Origin: JAADHI01 sp964451325
Lineage (GTDB): Bacteria > Nitrospirota > Nitrospiria > SBBL01 > JAADHI01
Length of the DNA: 64,000 bases
NCBI GenBank assembly: GCA_964451325.1
Contig: CAYVHO010000008.1
Coordinates: 32,646-96,645, forward strand
Reading direction: 5' to 3'
A program made the position numbers and the translations under genes. The notes below the pieces were generated by a model. It saw nothing but the letters and a program-made list of their open reading frames with translations, was not told where the DNA came from and ran no database searches. This document shows, piece after piece, positions 25,975-35,415 of this stretch (position 1 is its first letter; every line of letters begins with the position of its first letter).

Positions 25975-26955
25975 CTACTGAAAGCGGTATTGCAAGCCCA
26001 GTGAAAAGGCATAGGATTCCCAGGTGACACGATTGAGTTGCGTTGTCCCACTCGAGCCATCACTTGCAAAAATACGGTCAATTCCGGTTTTTGTTTTCCA
26101 TTCGAGATAATCTCCTTTGAGCGTGATCCTCCAAGCAGGAGAAAGACTTTGTTTCCATCCCAGTGAGGCGAGAATGCCAGAGCCATCGGCAGAGTGTGTG
26201 AAACTGAGTGGCTGTGCTAAATCTGGCCTTAGGTTCCAGTTTGCTGCTGCATTGTAGTTGAGCCAGTGGTACTCGACGGAAGCAAAAAAAGTGTGTCGAA
26301 GGCCAATATTCGCAGAAAAATCCAGCCCAATCCAAGGACCACGCCACTCGGTCTCATAGGTGCTATTTAGGCCAGAAAATGGGCCAAGGGCTTGGACCTC
26401 AGGAAAGAGATCTACTCTGCTTATAGTTTGAAGACCATCTGTCATTTGTAAGTTTTGCTGGTGATATGAGTAGCCCGCCAAGGGAGCAAGATGGAAGACC
26501 TGTCCCGCTTTGGACATCTTTTTTGTGAATTGCAGGCCTAAGCCAAAAGAGGCATCAAGAACATTGCCCTGATCCGAACGATTGTTTGAGCGTGAAAATT
26601 CATCTTGGCGGTTGTTGATGTTAAAATCAGAATCCTGATTTTTCCCTTCGACGATTTCCCCGTAGGATAGGCTTGCGCGTATGTAGGGTGAAAACGGGGA
26701 GGAAGGGATATCAACAAGGAGTTTTGCATTCCCCTTGACTTGGTTAATCAACAAATTTCCCCAACTGAGTTCTGAAAGGATGTTGACATTATTTGCTGAG
26801 GGTGCAACGCCAGCGATGCTCCAATTCAATTGGTCAATGCGCCACCCGGTTTCAAGGCCCAGATCCAGTTTTTTTACCGGTTTTGCTAATACGGGCGTCG
26901 TGAAAAGAAAGCACACGATGCCTAGAGTGAGGGTTGTGCAGCTTAATTTCCTCAT
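25975..26955 (-). CDS. outer-membrane beta-barrel protein (omptin/Protochlamydia-OMP-like)
   Basis: A 326-aa protein with a cleavable signal peptide (ending TTPVLA). The rest consists of alternating amphipathic strands and ends in an aromatic-rich final strand (SLGLQYRF). The NILSELSW segment and the DYLEWKTKTG strand resemble the omptin-like barrels grouped with the Protochlamydia outer membrane protein. I see no complete omptin Asp/His catalytic set, so protease activity is not claimed. ATG 26955 is supported by AAGGA 6 nt upstream. It lies 34 bp after rlmN and may belong to the sodN transcript. Confidence 0.65.
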   Translation of the reverse strand: MRKLSCTTLTLGIVCFLFTTPVLAKPVKKLDLGLETGWRIDQLNWSIAGVAPSANNVNILSELSWGNLLINQVKGNAKLLVDIPSSPFSPYIRASLSYGEIVEGKNQDSDFNINNRQDEFSRSNNRSDQGNVLDASFGLGLQFTKKMSKAGQVFHLAPLAGYSYHQQNLQMTDGLQTISRVDLFPEVQALGPFSGLNSTYETEWRGPWIGLDFSANIGLRHTFFASVEYHWLNYNAAANWNLRPDLAQPLSFTHSADGSGILASLGWKQSLSPAWRITLKGDYLEWKTKTGIDRIFASDGSSGTTQLNRVTWESYAFSLGLQYRFQ

Positions 26956-26989
26956 CTTAAGTCCTTTTCGAGAAAGACCTTTTCTATGG

Positions 26990-28033
26990 TTATTGCTCAA
27001 ATTGGCTGGTGAGTTGGCCGCAAGCGGCCAAAATATCTCTGCCCTTGCTTTTTCGGATGGTTGTTCGAATGTGGTGTTGGTGCAGATGACTTTGAAACGC
27101 GAAAATTTGTGCGTCCGGCGTCGCTTGATAGGGGGAACCAGGGTAGTGATTAAAAGGAATCAGATTGATTTTACAGGGAATGCCCCGAATCAGATGCGTG
27201 AGGCGTTTCGCATCTTCAAGGCTGTCATTGATGCCGTCTAACATGACGTATTCAAACGTGATGGAGCGACGCGGGGGGAGATGGAAGCGGCGACAGGCGG
27301 CAAGCAGTGCCCTTAGAGGATAGAGCCGATTGACCTTCGGCATTAAAAGATCCCGGATTTCATCGGTGGTTGCATTGAGTGAGATGGATAAATTGACATC
27401 AATCGGTCCGGCTAACAGTTGCTCGATTTGAGGTACCATCCCTGCTGTGGAAACGGTGACCCGGCGGGAGGCGAGGTCGAACCCGGCTTGCGAGATCATC
27501 CAGACCAAGGCTTTTTGCAAAGCCTTTAGATTGGCGACGGGTTCTCCCATGCCCATCAGGACAATGTTGCTGATGCGCTCACCTTCGTGTAACAGGGATT
27601 GAACGGTCAGGATTTGATTGAGGATTTCGTCTGAGCGTAGATTGCGTTTGAGTCCCATCTGTGCCGTCAAACAAAATGTACAGTCGAGGGTGCAGCCAAC
27701 TTGTGAAGAGATACAGAGCGTGCGGCGACTGTCGTCTCGAATTAAAACGGTTTCAATCTGTTTGCCATCAGAAAGGCCAAAAAGGAATTTCTCAGTGCCA
27801 TCGACCGATTTTTGGCGACTGAGTATTTCAAGTGGGGCAAGGTGGACGGCTTTGGCCAAAAGCAGGCGGTCCCCCTTGGAAAGGTTGCTCATGGCATCAA
27901 TGTTGGTCGTATAGCGTTTGTAAACCCAGGCCAGGACTTGTGAAATTCGGTAGCGCTTCCAGCCCAGTTTTATCCCAAGGGCTGTCATTTCTTCGAGACT
28001 CAGTGCCAAAAAATGTGGTTTTGTGTGATTCAT
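26990..28033 (-). CDS. rlmN: 23S rRNA (A2503-C2)/tRNA (A37-C2) methyltransferase
   Basis: A radical-SAM methyltransferase that makes 2-methyladenosine in 23S rRNA and in some tRNAs. The cluster motif is CTLDCTFC. Other conserved parts are GMGEPVANL, STAGMVPQI, LSISLNATT and the C-terminal RKSKGRDILAACGQL carrying the second catalytic cysteine. The protein is 347 aa from ATG 28033, which overlaps the sodX stop as ATGA. The TTG at 28045 is rejected. Confidence 0.94.
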   Translation of the reverse strand: MNHTKPHFLALSLEEMTALGIKLGWKRYRISQVLAWVYKRYTTNIDAMSNLSKGDRLLLAKAVHLAPLEILSRQKSVDGTEKFLFGLSDGKQIETVLIRDDSRRTLCISSQVGCTLDCTFCLTAQMGLKRNLRSDEILNQILTVQSLLHEGERISNIVLMGMGEPVANLKALQKALVWMISQAGFDLASRRVTVSTAGMVPQIEQLLAGPIDVNLSISLNATTDEIRDLLMPKVNRLYPLRALLAACRRFHLPPRRSITFEYVMLDGINDSLEDAKRLTHLIRGIPCKINLIPFNHYPGSPYQATPDAQIFAFQSHLHQHHIRTTIRKSKGRDILAACGQLTSQFEQ

Positions 28034-28383
28034 GGAAACCGACAAGTGACATTGCCGATAATCTGCTTTCCTGCGACAGCACCAAAATCGCGGCTGTCTG
28101 TGCTTTCGTCTACATTGTCACCCCGGAGGAAATAACGATCATCATCCAGAACAGCCGTGATTCGTTTGATCATGGGAAATCCGGGACGCTGCGGATGCAG
28201 GACAAGCACAAGATCACCCGCGTCAGGTCGTTTTTTACGATAAGCTCGGGCATCAACCAAAACTTCATCACCCGCTTTTAAGAGGGGAAACATTGAGGCT
28301 CCAGAAATACGCTTGCGTTTCCGGAGCCTCAAGAGCCAAAACAACAGATCACGATGGGTGCTATTTCTTAATGTCTTACTCAT
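28030..28383 (-). CDS. sodX: nickel-superoxide-dismutase maturation protease
   Basis: A 117-aa S24/S26 signal-peptidase-like protein. The Ser nucleophile lies in ISGASMFPLLKAGD and the general-base Lys in PMIKRITAV, followed by YFLRGDN and STDSRDFG. It lacks a clear membrane anchor, unlike LepB. Its position 28 bp downstream of sodN identifies it as the SodX-type protease that removes the NiSOD leader to expose the N-terminal His nickel ligand. Its stop overlaps the rlmN start. Confidence 0.88.
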   Translation of the reverse strand: MSKTLRNSTHRDLLFWLLRLRKRKRISGASMFPLLKAGDEVLVDARAYRKKRPDAGDLVLVLHPQRPGFPMIKRITAVLDDDRYFLRGDNVDESTDSRDFGAVAGKQIIGNVTCRFP

Positions 28384-28410
28384 TCGGAACCTGTAAAAAT
28401 TAGAACAGTC

Positions 28411-28866
28411 TTAGCTTACTGTGTAATAAGCGACTTCGCGGTTTTTTGAACCCCAGAACATTCCGTGAATCGTCTCAATAGCTGCCATCAATTTTTCTGC
28501 ACTTTCCAAGCTCACAGACACCTTACAGGCCGAACACAGTTTAGCGGCTTGCCAAAAGGTCTCGTGCAAATTGGGGTTGGCTTCCAAATGAGGCGGCTTG
28601 AAATAATCCGTCCACAAAATAAGCAATTCGGTCTTCGCAACATGGGCCTGCTCTTCTTTAATGGCAATGTAGCGGGAGAGCGTATGTTGGGAAGCGTCAT
28701 CCTTGCTGTCTTTCAGTGCGATAATCTTTTTTGTCATTGCAAGCACGGCTTCTGCTGCAATCCGGGCAGAAGCGGGGTCATAGACACCACAAGGCCCATC
28801 GCAGTGCGCATGAACGAGAGGTGCGGGCTTCAATTCTTTTATTTTTTGTGCAATCTGCTTGATCAT
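28411..28866 (-). CDS. sodN: nickel superoxide dismutase precursor
   Basis: NiSOD converts superoxide to oxygen and peroxide. The nickel hook HCDGPCGVYDP is present, preceded by a leader of about 20 residues (MIKQIAQKIKELKPAPLVHA) that must be cleaved just before the histidine. The remaining 130 residues form the four-helix bundle typical of the hexamer. ATG 28866 is used; GGAGG lies 12 nt upstream, slightly distant. An in-frame TTG at 28890 lies upstream of that site and is rejected. It is first in the sodN-sodX-rlmN run. Confidence 0.93.
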   Translation of the reverse strand: MIKQIAQKIKELKPAPLVHAHCDGPCGVYDPASARIAAEAVLAMTKKIIALKDSKDDASQHTLSRYIAIKEEQAHVAKTELLILWTDYFKPPHLEANPNLHETFWQAAKLCSACKVSVSLESAEKLMAAIETIHGMFWGSKNREVAYYTVS

Positions 28867-29035
28867 TCTATTTATCTTCCTCCATATCAATGAATTAAGC
28901 CTGAGGGGCTTCCTGACAGAAAAAAAATCCCCGGACAGCCTTCAAGCGTTTCAAAATCGGGTCGGTCGAAACTTGAAGAACAACTTCGCGCCCACCATAA
29001 CAGGTTAGGACAGTCCAAAAAAAGAAAAAATATTA

Positions 29036-29050
29036 AAGAAAGTATTTCTT
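29036..29050. promoter_or_regulatory. palindrome upstream of sodN
   Basis: AAGAAA-GTA-TTTCTT is a perfect 6-3-6 inverted repeat about 170 bp upstream of sodN. It is a possible regulator site; no known Nur or Fur consensus is matched. The gene-free stretch 28867-29448 otherwise contains the two plus-strand promoters listed separately and no ORF that I can support. Confidence 0.35.
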
Positions 29051-29210
29051 ATTATTGTTCGAGAGGGTTTTTCCGAACCATGATTACGAGGGGGAAAAGG
29101 GAGGAAAGGTGTTACTATTAAGTGCCATAATGTTTAGTTCATTCCGCCTCCTTAATCTGGAGATAGAAAAACAGGATATAGTCTTAAGGCGCTAGGATGT
29201 GTGTGTGTCC

Positions 29211-29239
29211 TTGACAAAACATTCTTAATCGACTAGAAT
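29211..29239 (+). promoter_or_regulatory. sigma-70 promoter P1 of the secreted-protein gene
   Basis: A consensus TTGACA (29211-29216) and TAGAAT (29234-29239) are separated by 17 bp. The predicted start is near 29246, giving a leader of about 200 nt. Confidence 0.75.
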
Positions 29240-29314
29240 GGCTAGTACAATATCAAGGAATTCAATGATTTTGTAAGATTGTTGTGACCTAATAGATAAT
29301 ACGCATTTTCCAGT

Positions 29315-29343
29315 TTGACAGGGAGAAGTGATTTTATTAGGAT
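29315..29343 (+). promoter_or_regulatory. sigma-70 promoter P2 of the secreted-protein gene
   Basis: A second consensus TTGACA (29315-29320) and TAGGAT (29338-29343) have a 17-bp spacing, in tandem with P1. The predicted start is near 29350. Confidence 0.65.
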
Positions 29344-29448
29344 TTAGCGTCTTCTAAACTTAAGCCTTTAGATTGAGTGGGGACGCATAATAGTGATTAT
29401 CTCGGACTTCTTGTCGAATAGAAGTGAGATAGAGGGAGGAAATAGCTT

Positions 29449-30291
29449 ATGTTAAAAAAAGTGCTTTTTTTAACGTTGGTTGTGGGTGCTTTTACGTTTG
29501 TCGCTCAGAAAGAGGCTTCAGCCCAGTGTGTTGGTGGTAATGGTGCTTCTAATATTGTTTGTACAAACGATTCTGCAACCGTCGGCAGTGCCACCCTTGG
29601 ATTTGATCCGAGTGGTGCGTTAATGGCCGCGGTTACAAACACAGACCCGAGTGCGGGCCCGTGTTTCACCTGTCCAAATTCAAATGCCGGTGGCACAACT
29701 GCAGGTGCATTGACCAATAGCATGTTCGGAACCATTCGGCTCAATTCTGATGCGGACTTGGGTGATAAGTCTTTTAATGCCTCCGTGCAGGGTTTGACCA
29801 TTCCAACAGCCAAATCTTGTACTGCCATAGGGTGTAATGATTCGGGTGCTTTCACCTTTAGTATGCCGCTTCCTACGATGGACAACTTGTCTGCGGGTAC
29901 GGCCATTGCCACAAATCCGGATCCAGGCGTTCCTGTGGGGACTGCCGGTGCAAGGGTGACCGTTTCAAATACATTCACTTATAATGCGGATGGTTCAAGT
30001 TCTTTTGATCAGACCGTTGAGCAGCTGACCTTCACCGAAGGGCTTGCGGGCAATGACTTACAGCATGTGATTATACAAGCTGATTCTGCGAGTCTTGCAA
30101 ATCCCAATCCTGCTGGTGGTGGGACTGGTGTGGTGAACTACTCCCAGACCATTACAGAAGGTGCTTTTGTCTTGGGTCCCTTGAACGGGTCTTTCCTCTA
30201 CAATGTTGGTGCGGCTTTTAATGTAGCCGGTGGTTTTGGTGCAAATGCCCCAACGGGTCCAGATGGAACAGCGGTTCTTCCAGACAACTAA
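29449..30291 (+). CDS. secreted protein of unknown function
   Basis: I do not recognise a family. The 280-aa protein has a clear Sec signal peptide (MLKKVLFLTLVVGAFTF..., likely cleavage ASA before Q26). Its mature part is rich in Gly, Ala, Asn, Thr and Ser and low in charge. Cysteine pairs occur near the N-terminus (QCVGG, IVCTND, CFTCPN, KSCTAIGC). It looks like an extracellular or surface structural protein. It is expressed from two strong tandem promoters and closed by a terminator. It precedes the giant TPR-barrel and lipoprotein genes and may belong to the same surface system. Confidence 0.7.
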   Translation: MLKKVLFLTLVVGAFTFVAQKEASAQCVGGNGASNIVCTNDSATVGSATLGFDPSGALMAAVTNTDPSAGPCFTCPNSNAGGTTAGALTNSMFGTIRLNSDADLGDKSFNASVQGLTIPTAKSCTAIGCNDSGAFTFSMPLPTMDNLSAGTAIATNPDPGVPVGTAGARVTVSNTFTYNADGSSSFDQTVEQLTFTEGLAGNDLQHVIIQADSASLANPNPAGGGTGVVNYSQTITEGAFVLGPLNGSFLYNVGAAFNVAGGFGANAPTGPDGTAVLPDN

Positions 30292-30327
30292 TATAAGTCT
30301 TTAGTTGTCTCAGCGTTTTGCTGGCCT

Positions 30328-30362
30328 AAAAGGGAGAAGCTTTTCAGCTTCTCCCTTTTTTT
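30328..30362 (+). terminator. rho-independent terminator
   Basis: A perfect 14-bp stem (AAAAGGGAGAAGCT and its complement) with a TTTC loop is followed by a T-run. It ends the gene at 29449-30291 just ahead of the next large gene. Confidence 0.92.
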
Positions 30363-30429
30363 ATCTGTTATACTTTAAGCAAGATTTTCCAAGCTGTATT
30401 TCCCTCAATCTATCCGTGGTTTCCCAGTG

Positions 30430-33400
30430 ATGGAGCCTGAATTTATCCCTCCCTTTGGATCCAGAAAAGATCCTACATTTCCTGTAATAGGATTTTCGGT
30501 TTTTTTGTTTTTTCTTTTAGTCCAATTTTTTTTAGTGTCTCCTTCGTTTGCCCAATCTGCTCAAGACGAAACGGAAAAACAGATTTTTGAAGAAGGCCGG
30601 GGATTCATCGAAAGTGGAAATCTAGATCAGGCCATTGCATCCTTTCAAGATATCTTGCTGATCAATCCGGTGCATACGCCCTCCCATCTTAATCTGGGTC
30701 TTATTTACGGTCTTAAGGGACAAATCAATACGGCCATTGAATCCCTAAAACAGGCCGTGGAAATCGACTCAAAGCTGCTTGCGGGTTATTTGTTATTGGG
30801 GCAGATGTATATGCGAAAGAAACTGCCCGACGAGGCAAAGATGGCCTATGCACAAGTCATTGAGATACAGCCAGATTATGCAGGGGGTTATACCCTCCTG
30901 GCTCAGGTCTATCAACAGGAAGGCGACCTTGTTAAAGCGGTCGAGCTCTATCGTTTGGCTGCGTCCATGAAGGATGATTCTCCAGAAAAGAAACAAGCTC
31001 AATTGGCCCTTGAAAATCTAAAAAAAAGAGCCCGTGTTATTTTTGAGCGAGGCATAAACCTTTTTCGGCAGGGTGAGGTAGAGCATGCTATCACGCTCTT
31101 TGAAAAAGTACGCATTATTGATCCAGAGTATGTTCAGGTTCTTTTCGAGTTGGGCATCATCTATATGGGCAAGGGGGAGTTGGAGGAGGGTGTCCTTATT
31201 TTGAAACAGGCGATTGAAAAAGATCCGACCTTTCTCCCTGCGTATTTAAATCTAGGGCAAGCTTATGAAAATCAAGGAGAAATTGCAGATGCCATCCTTC
31301 AATATCGTAAGGTTCTCTCCCGTACCCAGACGCCAGAAGTCCAAGAGGCCATACTTGCTCGGAAAAAACTAAGCCAATTGGGAGAAACCCCTGAAATTGG
31401 GAAAATGGTGCAGTCTCTCCTGCAAGAGGGTGCCCGTTTGCTTGCGGCCGAGGACTTAGAGGGGGCAAAGGCTGAATTTCGGGTCGTTTTGACTTTTCTC
31501 CCTAAACAGGCATTGGTTCATTATCAATTGGCCGAAATTGATGTGCAACAAGGTAAGCCGCTTGAAGCCGAAAAAAAGTTCAAAGCTGCAATTGCCATCG
31601 AAATCAATCATTTTCCAAGTTATTATGCTTTAGCCGATCTCTATGAAGAACGAGAGGAAATTGGGGCTGCAACTAAAATCTATGAAGACCTTATTCAGAT
31701 TAGGCCCACAGATCTTCTTGCAAAGATCCGTTTGGGGATCTTACTTGAGAAAGAAGATGAAATTAAAAAAGCCTTAGCTTTATACCATCAGGTTATTGAT
31801 TCCTCCACGCAGGGCAGCAAACCTATTTTGGAATTGGCGCAAACCCGGATTGACCTTTATGAAAAAAAACGGATGCTGAGTTTCTCTAATACCGCGATCT
31901 CATACGACAGTAATCGTACGCAGAGCGAGGATCCGGAAAGTGAAATGGTTTCTTCTCTGGCGATGGGGGCGACCTATTTTTTTAAAAAACTTGAGCGTTA
32001 TCGTATTCCAATGAAGTTTAATTTAAGTACTCGTTTTTTGCATCGCGCCCAGCTTTATTTTTTTAATTCCGGTCTATCTCTTTCTTACGCACGTTCATTT
32101 TCAAATTATAGTGTTTTGGCCGACTCTAATTTTACGCTGGGCAGCGTGTTTGGCAGTGACGTTGAAAATGGAAAATCTTTTATCAGTCAGGATTATACCG
32201 GAGAGATTACCCGTCAAGGGACTATTCCAAGTGCCATTACCTTACGTGGAAATTTCAAAGATACCGAAGTTTTTAGTAACCCCATCTTTAGTTCTAAACG
32301 GATGACAGGGACAGGAATTCTTTCCCAAAATCTTTCTATTGGAGAAAGCGACCTGGGAAGTCTACATCTCGGTCTCAGTGTCCTTGATAATGCCATTGTG
32401 GCGAACGATCAGACACGAAGAGAAACCAAGCTTTCTTTGGATTACAATCGGAATTTTGGCGAAAAATTTACCTTGAGGATGGGTTATTCCCAGACGGAGC
32501 TGGATTTTGTAAACATCGACACCTTGTCTCTAAGCCGAGGGGAGGCCACAAAGCGGCAGAGTACTCGCAGAAGTGCAAGCCTTGGTTTTTCGTATCGTCT
32601 TAAAAAAGGTTTGACCTTTTTTGGAAATTATACGCGAATTGAAAATAAAACAAATCTGCCCATTCCCGCCGATTTGAGCATAGAAGATATCAATAATAGC
32701 CAGATTGGTGCGCTTGGCAATTACGATCAAAACCTCATGAGCTTGGGTTTGAGCGGTAGGGCAGATCTAGAAACATTTTATCCTCAATGGCATCGTTTTG
32801 GAAAAAAGCTCACCGTGGGACTCACAACGGGCTACTATCATCCTGCACTGACAGAGCTGAATGATATTTTGCGTGATCCCAAAACCGTGATTGTGCAAGA
32901 CCCCAATCACCTGCTGCCTACAAACCCAGGATTTCGCTCCGAAGCCAGAAATATTGCAATGAAAAATATCGGTGGAGGAACCAGTCTTGGGATTGAGGCG
33001 GAATGGGAAATCAGTGCACATAACGGCCTGGTTTTGAGCGTCTCAGAATGGCGAAACAGCACGGTTCGAACCGATCTGGTGCCTTTATTGCTCTCCCCCG
33101 GAGCGCCCGCAATCATGGTACCAAGGAGTGCACGTTACAACCTCACCATCAATCAGGTCTTTTTGTCCTGGCGTTATTCCCTGATCAACCACGCGACAAA
33201 GGGACGTCTCTTTTTTGATTTGGGTTTAATCGGTGGTTCATTTACCAATTTAACTGCGGATGCCCTGATTAAGGTTGAAGACAATCCGGTGGGTGACCCT
33301 TTTGCATCCTTAGGGTCATTTGAGGCCCGGGGACGTAGTTTTACAACACGTGTGGGTTTGGGTGCGGCCATTTTTATTCGGCCCTGGTTGTCTCTGGGTT

Positions 33401-35199
33401 TGAGTGCAAATTATGTCTGGGGAACCGTAACCAAACTTAAAATTGCGCGTGACTTTCCTTCCAGTTTTGGTCTGATTGACGAGGGTTTGCCCGGGGTGGC
33501 CAATAGCGACTGCCTTCCACGACTTGGCGATCGCCCAACAGGGGATACCCTGACCACAAGAACGTGTGAGGTGGACCAAATCCCAGACCCGGACGAGCGA
33601 CCGAAAATCTTGAAACTGAAATTAAATGGACTTGAAGGCCGCGTTGCTTTGCGCTTTCATTTTGGAAAAGGCAAGCCGGGACGAACGGCATTCGAGAAAT
33701 TTATGAATTGGGGTGATCAGGAAGAAGTCGAAAGTGAATCTGAGAAAGCCGCACCGTCTTGGAAAAGTGCGGGAAGCTGGGGCAGTCGCAACGCAAGATT
33801 GGGTCTTTCGGCTTTAAGTTTTGACGGAACCCTAAAAAATGAAACGGCTTACCGTATCAATAAACCGCTGACTTTTACCAAGGCGCTTAGTTTGATGCGT
33901 CTCAATACACAGTATGTTTTTTCATCCAAATTTAAGGTGACTGGGCGAGGACGTATTTTTTATGATGCCATTACGGATTTTGTTGATCCCGATACGATTA
34001 GCCCAAGACGATTTGAAAATACGATTCTGACGCAACTGCCGCGAAGTCCGACGCCCGCGGAAATTGCGGCGGTTGATGTGAATAACTCTCGGGGTGTTGA
34101 AATCAATCAAGACGGTGCCGAGTTGAGAGAGTTTTATTTGGATGCACAATTCAAACACTTCGACCTGCGGATTGGCAGACAAATCGTACGTTGGGGGGTT
34201 GTGCCTGGCGCACGTGTCACGGATGAAATCAATCCCTTTGATTTTGGAGAGTTTATTTTGAGGGAGGTTGAAGATCGCTTTATTCCCTTAATGATGGCCA
34301 AAATTGACTTTTTCCCCGGAGACGCCCGTTTTGAATTGATTTGGATTACAGAAGCCGTTCCTCATAAGCCGGCTCCTGTCGGCTCGGAGTTTGAGCAATT
34401 TCAAATCTTGGATGGTTTTATTGCGCCGGATGCCTTTTTGGATGCTTCGCTCAATTTTAATGCAGATGCCATCGAGAATACGGAAGTTGCCGCACGACTG
34501 GTTCAAAATTTGAAAGGCTGGGAAATTGGACTGACCGCTTTTTACACCTGGGATGATTTTCCAGCGAGTTTTCGTCGGATTGATGGCGAACTTGGTGGGT
34601 TTTCGGTCGCACCGGAAGTCACCTTTACTCCGCGTATGAATCGCGTCACAACTCTTGGAACCACGCTTTCAAAAAGTTTTGGGCGAGTCGTTTTGAATAC
34701 AGAGTTTGCCTACACCTTTGGAAAACTCTTTGGGACCTTGCTCACCATCGAGTCCGCGGCCACAGCGGCGATCAATGGCACACCCACAGGGATTACTCCG
34801 CTTCTTGGAGAGTTGGAACGTGACTTTTTGAAATACGCTGCGGGCCTGGATTTTGCTTTTTTGGGGACGGAAATGTCGCTTCAGTTCCTCCAGCAATATA
34901 TTCCAAATTGGGATTCTATTATTTTGCAGGACAGAGTCGACACCGTCGTGTCTCATTTTATGAGAAAAACCTTTATGAATGAGCGTTTGGTGGCAAAAAT
35001 GTTGACACTTTTTTTTCTGAATGAAGATGACTTATTGCTGAGACCCGCAGTGGAAGCCCGCTTAACCGATAAAGTCAAAACGGTGTTCGGGTCTGATCTG
35101 TTCATTGGAGACCGGGGAGAAGAAGTCGGGCAATTTGATTTTATCGGATTTTTTAAGGACAGTAGCCGTGTTTATTTGGAATTTGTCTACAGCTTTTAG
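30430..35199 (+). CDS. giant outer-membrane TPR protein with two beta-barrel regions (second DUF1302-like)
   Basis: A 1589-aa protein. An N-terminal hydrophobic signal (about 22-42, ending SPSFAQ) is followed by about ten TPR-type helix pairs to residue ~480. A first long beta-strand-rich barrel-like region covers ~480-1080. After a charged linker comes a second barrel-like region (~1100-1589) containing the DUF1302-type core RIGRQIVRWG, then VTDEINPFDFGEF. It ends in an aromatic strand (LEFVYSF), as outer-membrane barrels do. TPR plus barrel recalls PgaA, BcsC and Slam translocons. The start is GTG 30427 or ATG 30430, without a good ribosome site. The family of the first barrel is not identified. 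Confidence 0.75.
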   Translation: MEPEFIPPFGSRKDPTFPVIGFSVFLFFLLVQFFLVSPSFAQSAQDETEKQIFEEGRGFIESGNLDQAIASFQDILLINPVHTPSHLNLGLIYGLKGQINTAIESLKQAVEIDSKLLAGYLLLGQMYMRKKLPDEAKMAYAQVIEIQPDYAGGYTLLAQVYQQEGDLVKAVELYRLAASMKDDSPEKKQAQLALENLKKRARVIFERGINLFRQGEVEHAITLFEKVRIIDPEYVQVLFELGIIYMGKGELEEGVLILKQAIEKDPTFLPAYLNLGQAYENQGEIADAILQYRKVLSRTQTPEVQEAILARKKLSQLGETPEIGKMVQSLLQEGARLLAAEDLEGAKAEFRVVLTFLPKQALVHYQLAEIDVQQGKPLEAEKKFKAAIAIEINHFPSYYALADLYEEREEIGAATKIYEDLIQIRPTDLLAKIRLGILLEKEDEIKKALALYHQVIDSSTQGSKPILELAQTRIDLYEKKRMLSFSNTAISYDSNRTQSEDPESEMVSSLAMGATYFFKKLERYRIPMKFNLSTRFLHRAQLYFFNSGLSLSYARSFSNYSVLADSNFTLGSVFGSDVENGKSFISQDYTGEITRQGTIPSAITLRGNFKDTEVFSNPIFSSKRMTGTGILSQNLSIGESDLGSLHLGLSVLDNAIVANDQTRRETKLSLDYNRNFGEKFTLRMGYSQTELDFVNIDTLSLSRGEATKRQSTRRSASLGFSYRLKKGLTFFGNYTRIENKTNLPIPADLSIEDINNSQIGALGNYDQNLMSLGLSGRADLETFYPQWHRFGKKLTVGLTTGYYHPALTELNDILRDPKTVIVQDPNHLLPTNPGFRSEARNIAMKNIGGGTSLGIEAEWEISAHNGLVLSVSEWRNSTVRTDLVPLLLSPGAPAIMVPRSARYNLTINQVFLSWRYSLINHATKGRLFFDLGLIGGSFTNLTADALIKVEDNPVGDPFASLGSFEARGRSFTTRVGLGAAIFIRPWLSLGLSANYVWGTVTKLKIARDFPSSFGLIDEGLPGVANSDCLPRLGDRPTGDTLTTRTCEVDQIPDPDERPKILKLKLNGLEGRVALRFHFGKGKPGRTAFEKFMNWGDQEEVESESEKAAPSWKSAGSWGSRNARLGLSALSFDGTLKNETAYRINKPLTFTKALSLMRLNTQYVFSSKFKVTGRGRIFYDAITDFVDPDTISPRRFENTILTQLPRSPTPAEIAAVDVNNSRGVEINQDGAELREFYLDAQFKHFDLRIGRQIVRWGVVPGARVTDEINPFDFGEFILREVEDRFIPLMMAKIDFFPGDARFELIWITEAVPHKPAPVGSEFEQFQILDGFIAPDAFLDASLNFNADAIENTEVAARLVQNLKGWEIGLTAFYTWDDFPASFRRIDGELGGFSVAPEVTFTPRMNRVTTLGTTLSKSFGRVVLNTEFAYTFGKLFGTLLTIESAATAAINGTPTGITPLLGELERDFLKYAAGLDFAFLGTEMSLQFLQQYIPNWDSIILQDRVDTVVSHFMRKTFMNERLVAKMLTLFFLNEDDLLLRPAVEARLTDKVKTVFGSDLFIGDRGEEVGQFDFIGFFKDSSRVYLEFVYSF

Positions 35200-35415
35200 A
35201 CAGGCTTTGCAGCGATTCGTTTTTTTGCGTTAAAATATCGGTATCACTCTATTTTTGCCGGAAAAAGCAATATGTAGTAAAATTAGTAAGTTAACTTGTA
35301 TAATTTTAATTTTATATAAGTCTTAAAAAAGCTTTGACTAAGCTAAACGGGCCCAATCAGAGCGCCTATAAAGCGTTCCTTCTCTAAGAGCTCTTGATCA
35401 GGTTAGAGGGTAAGG

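Noticed and set aside
29240..29448. Riboswitch in the leader of the secreted-protein gene
   Set aside because: No known aptamer core (for example the c-di-GMP GEMM motif) is visible; a second promoter lies inside the leader.
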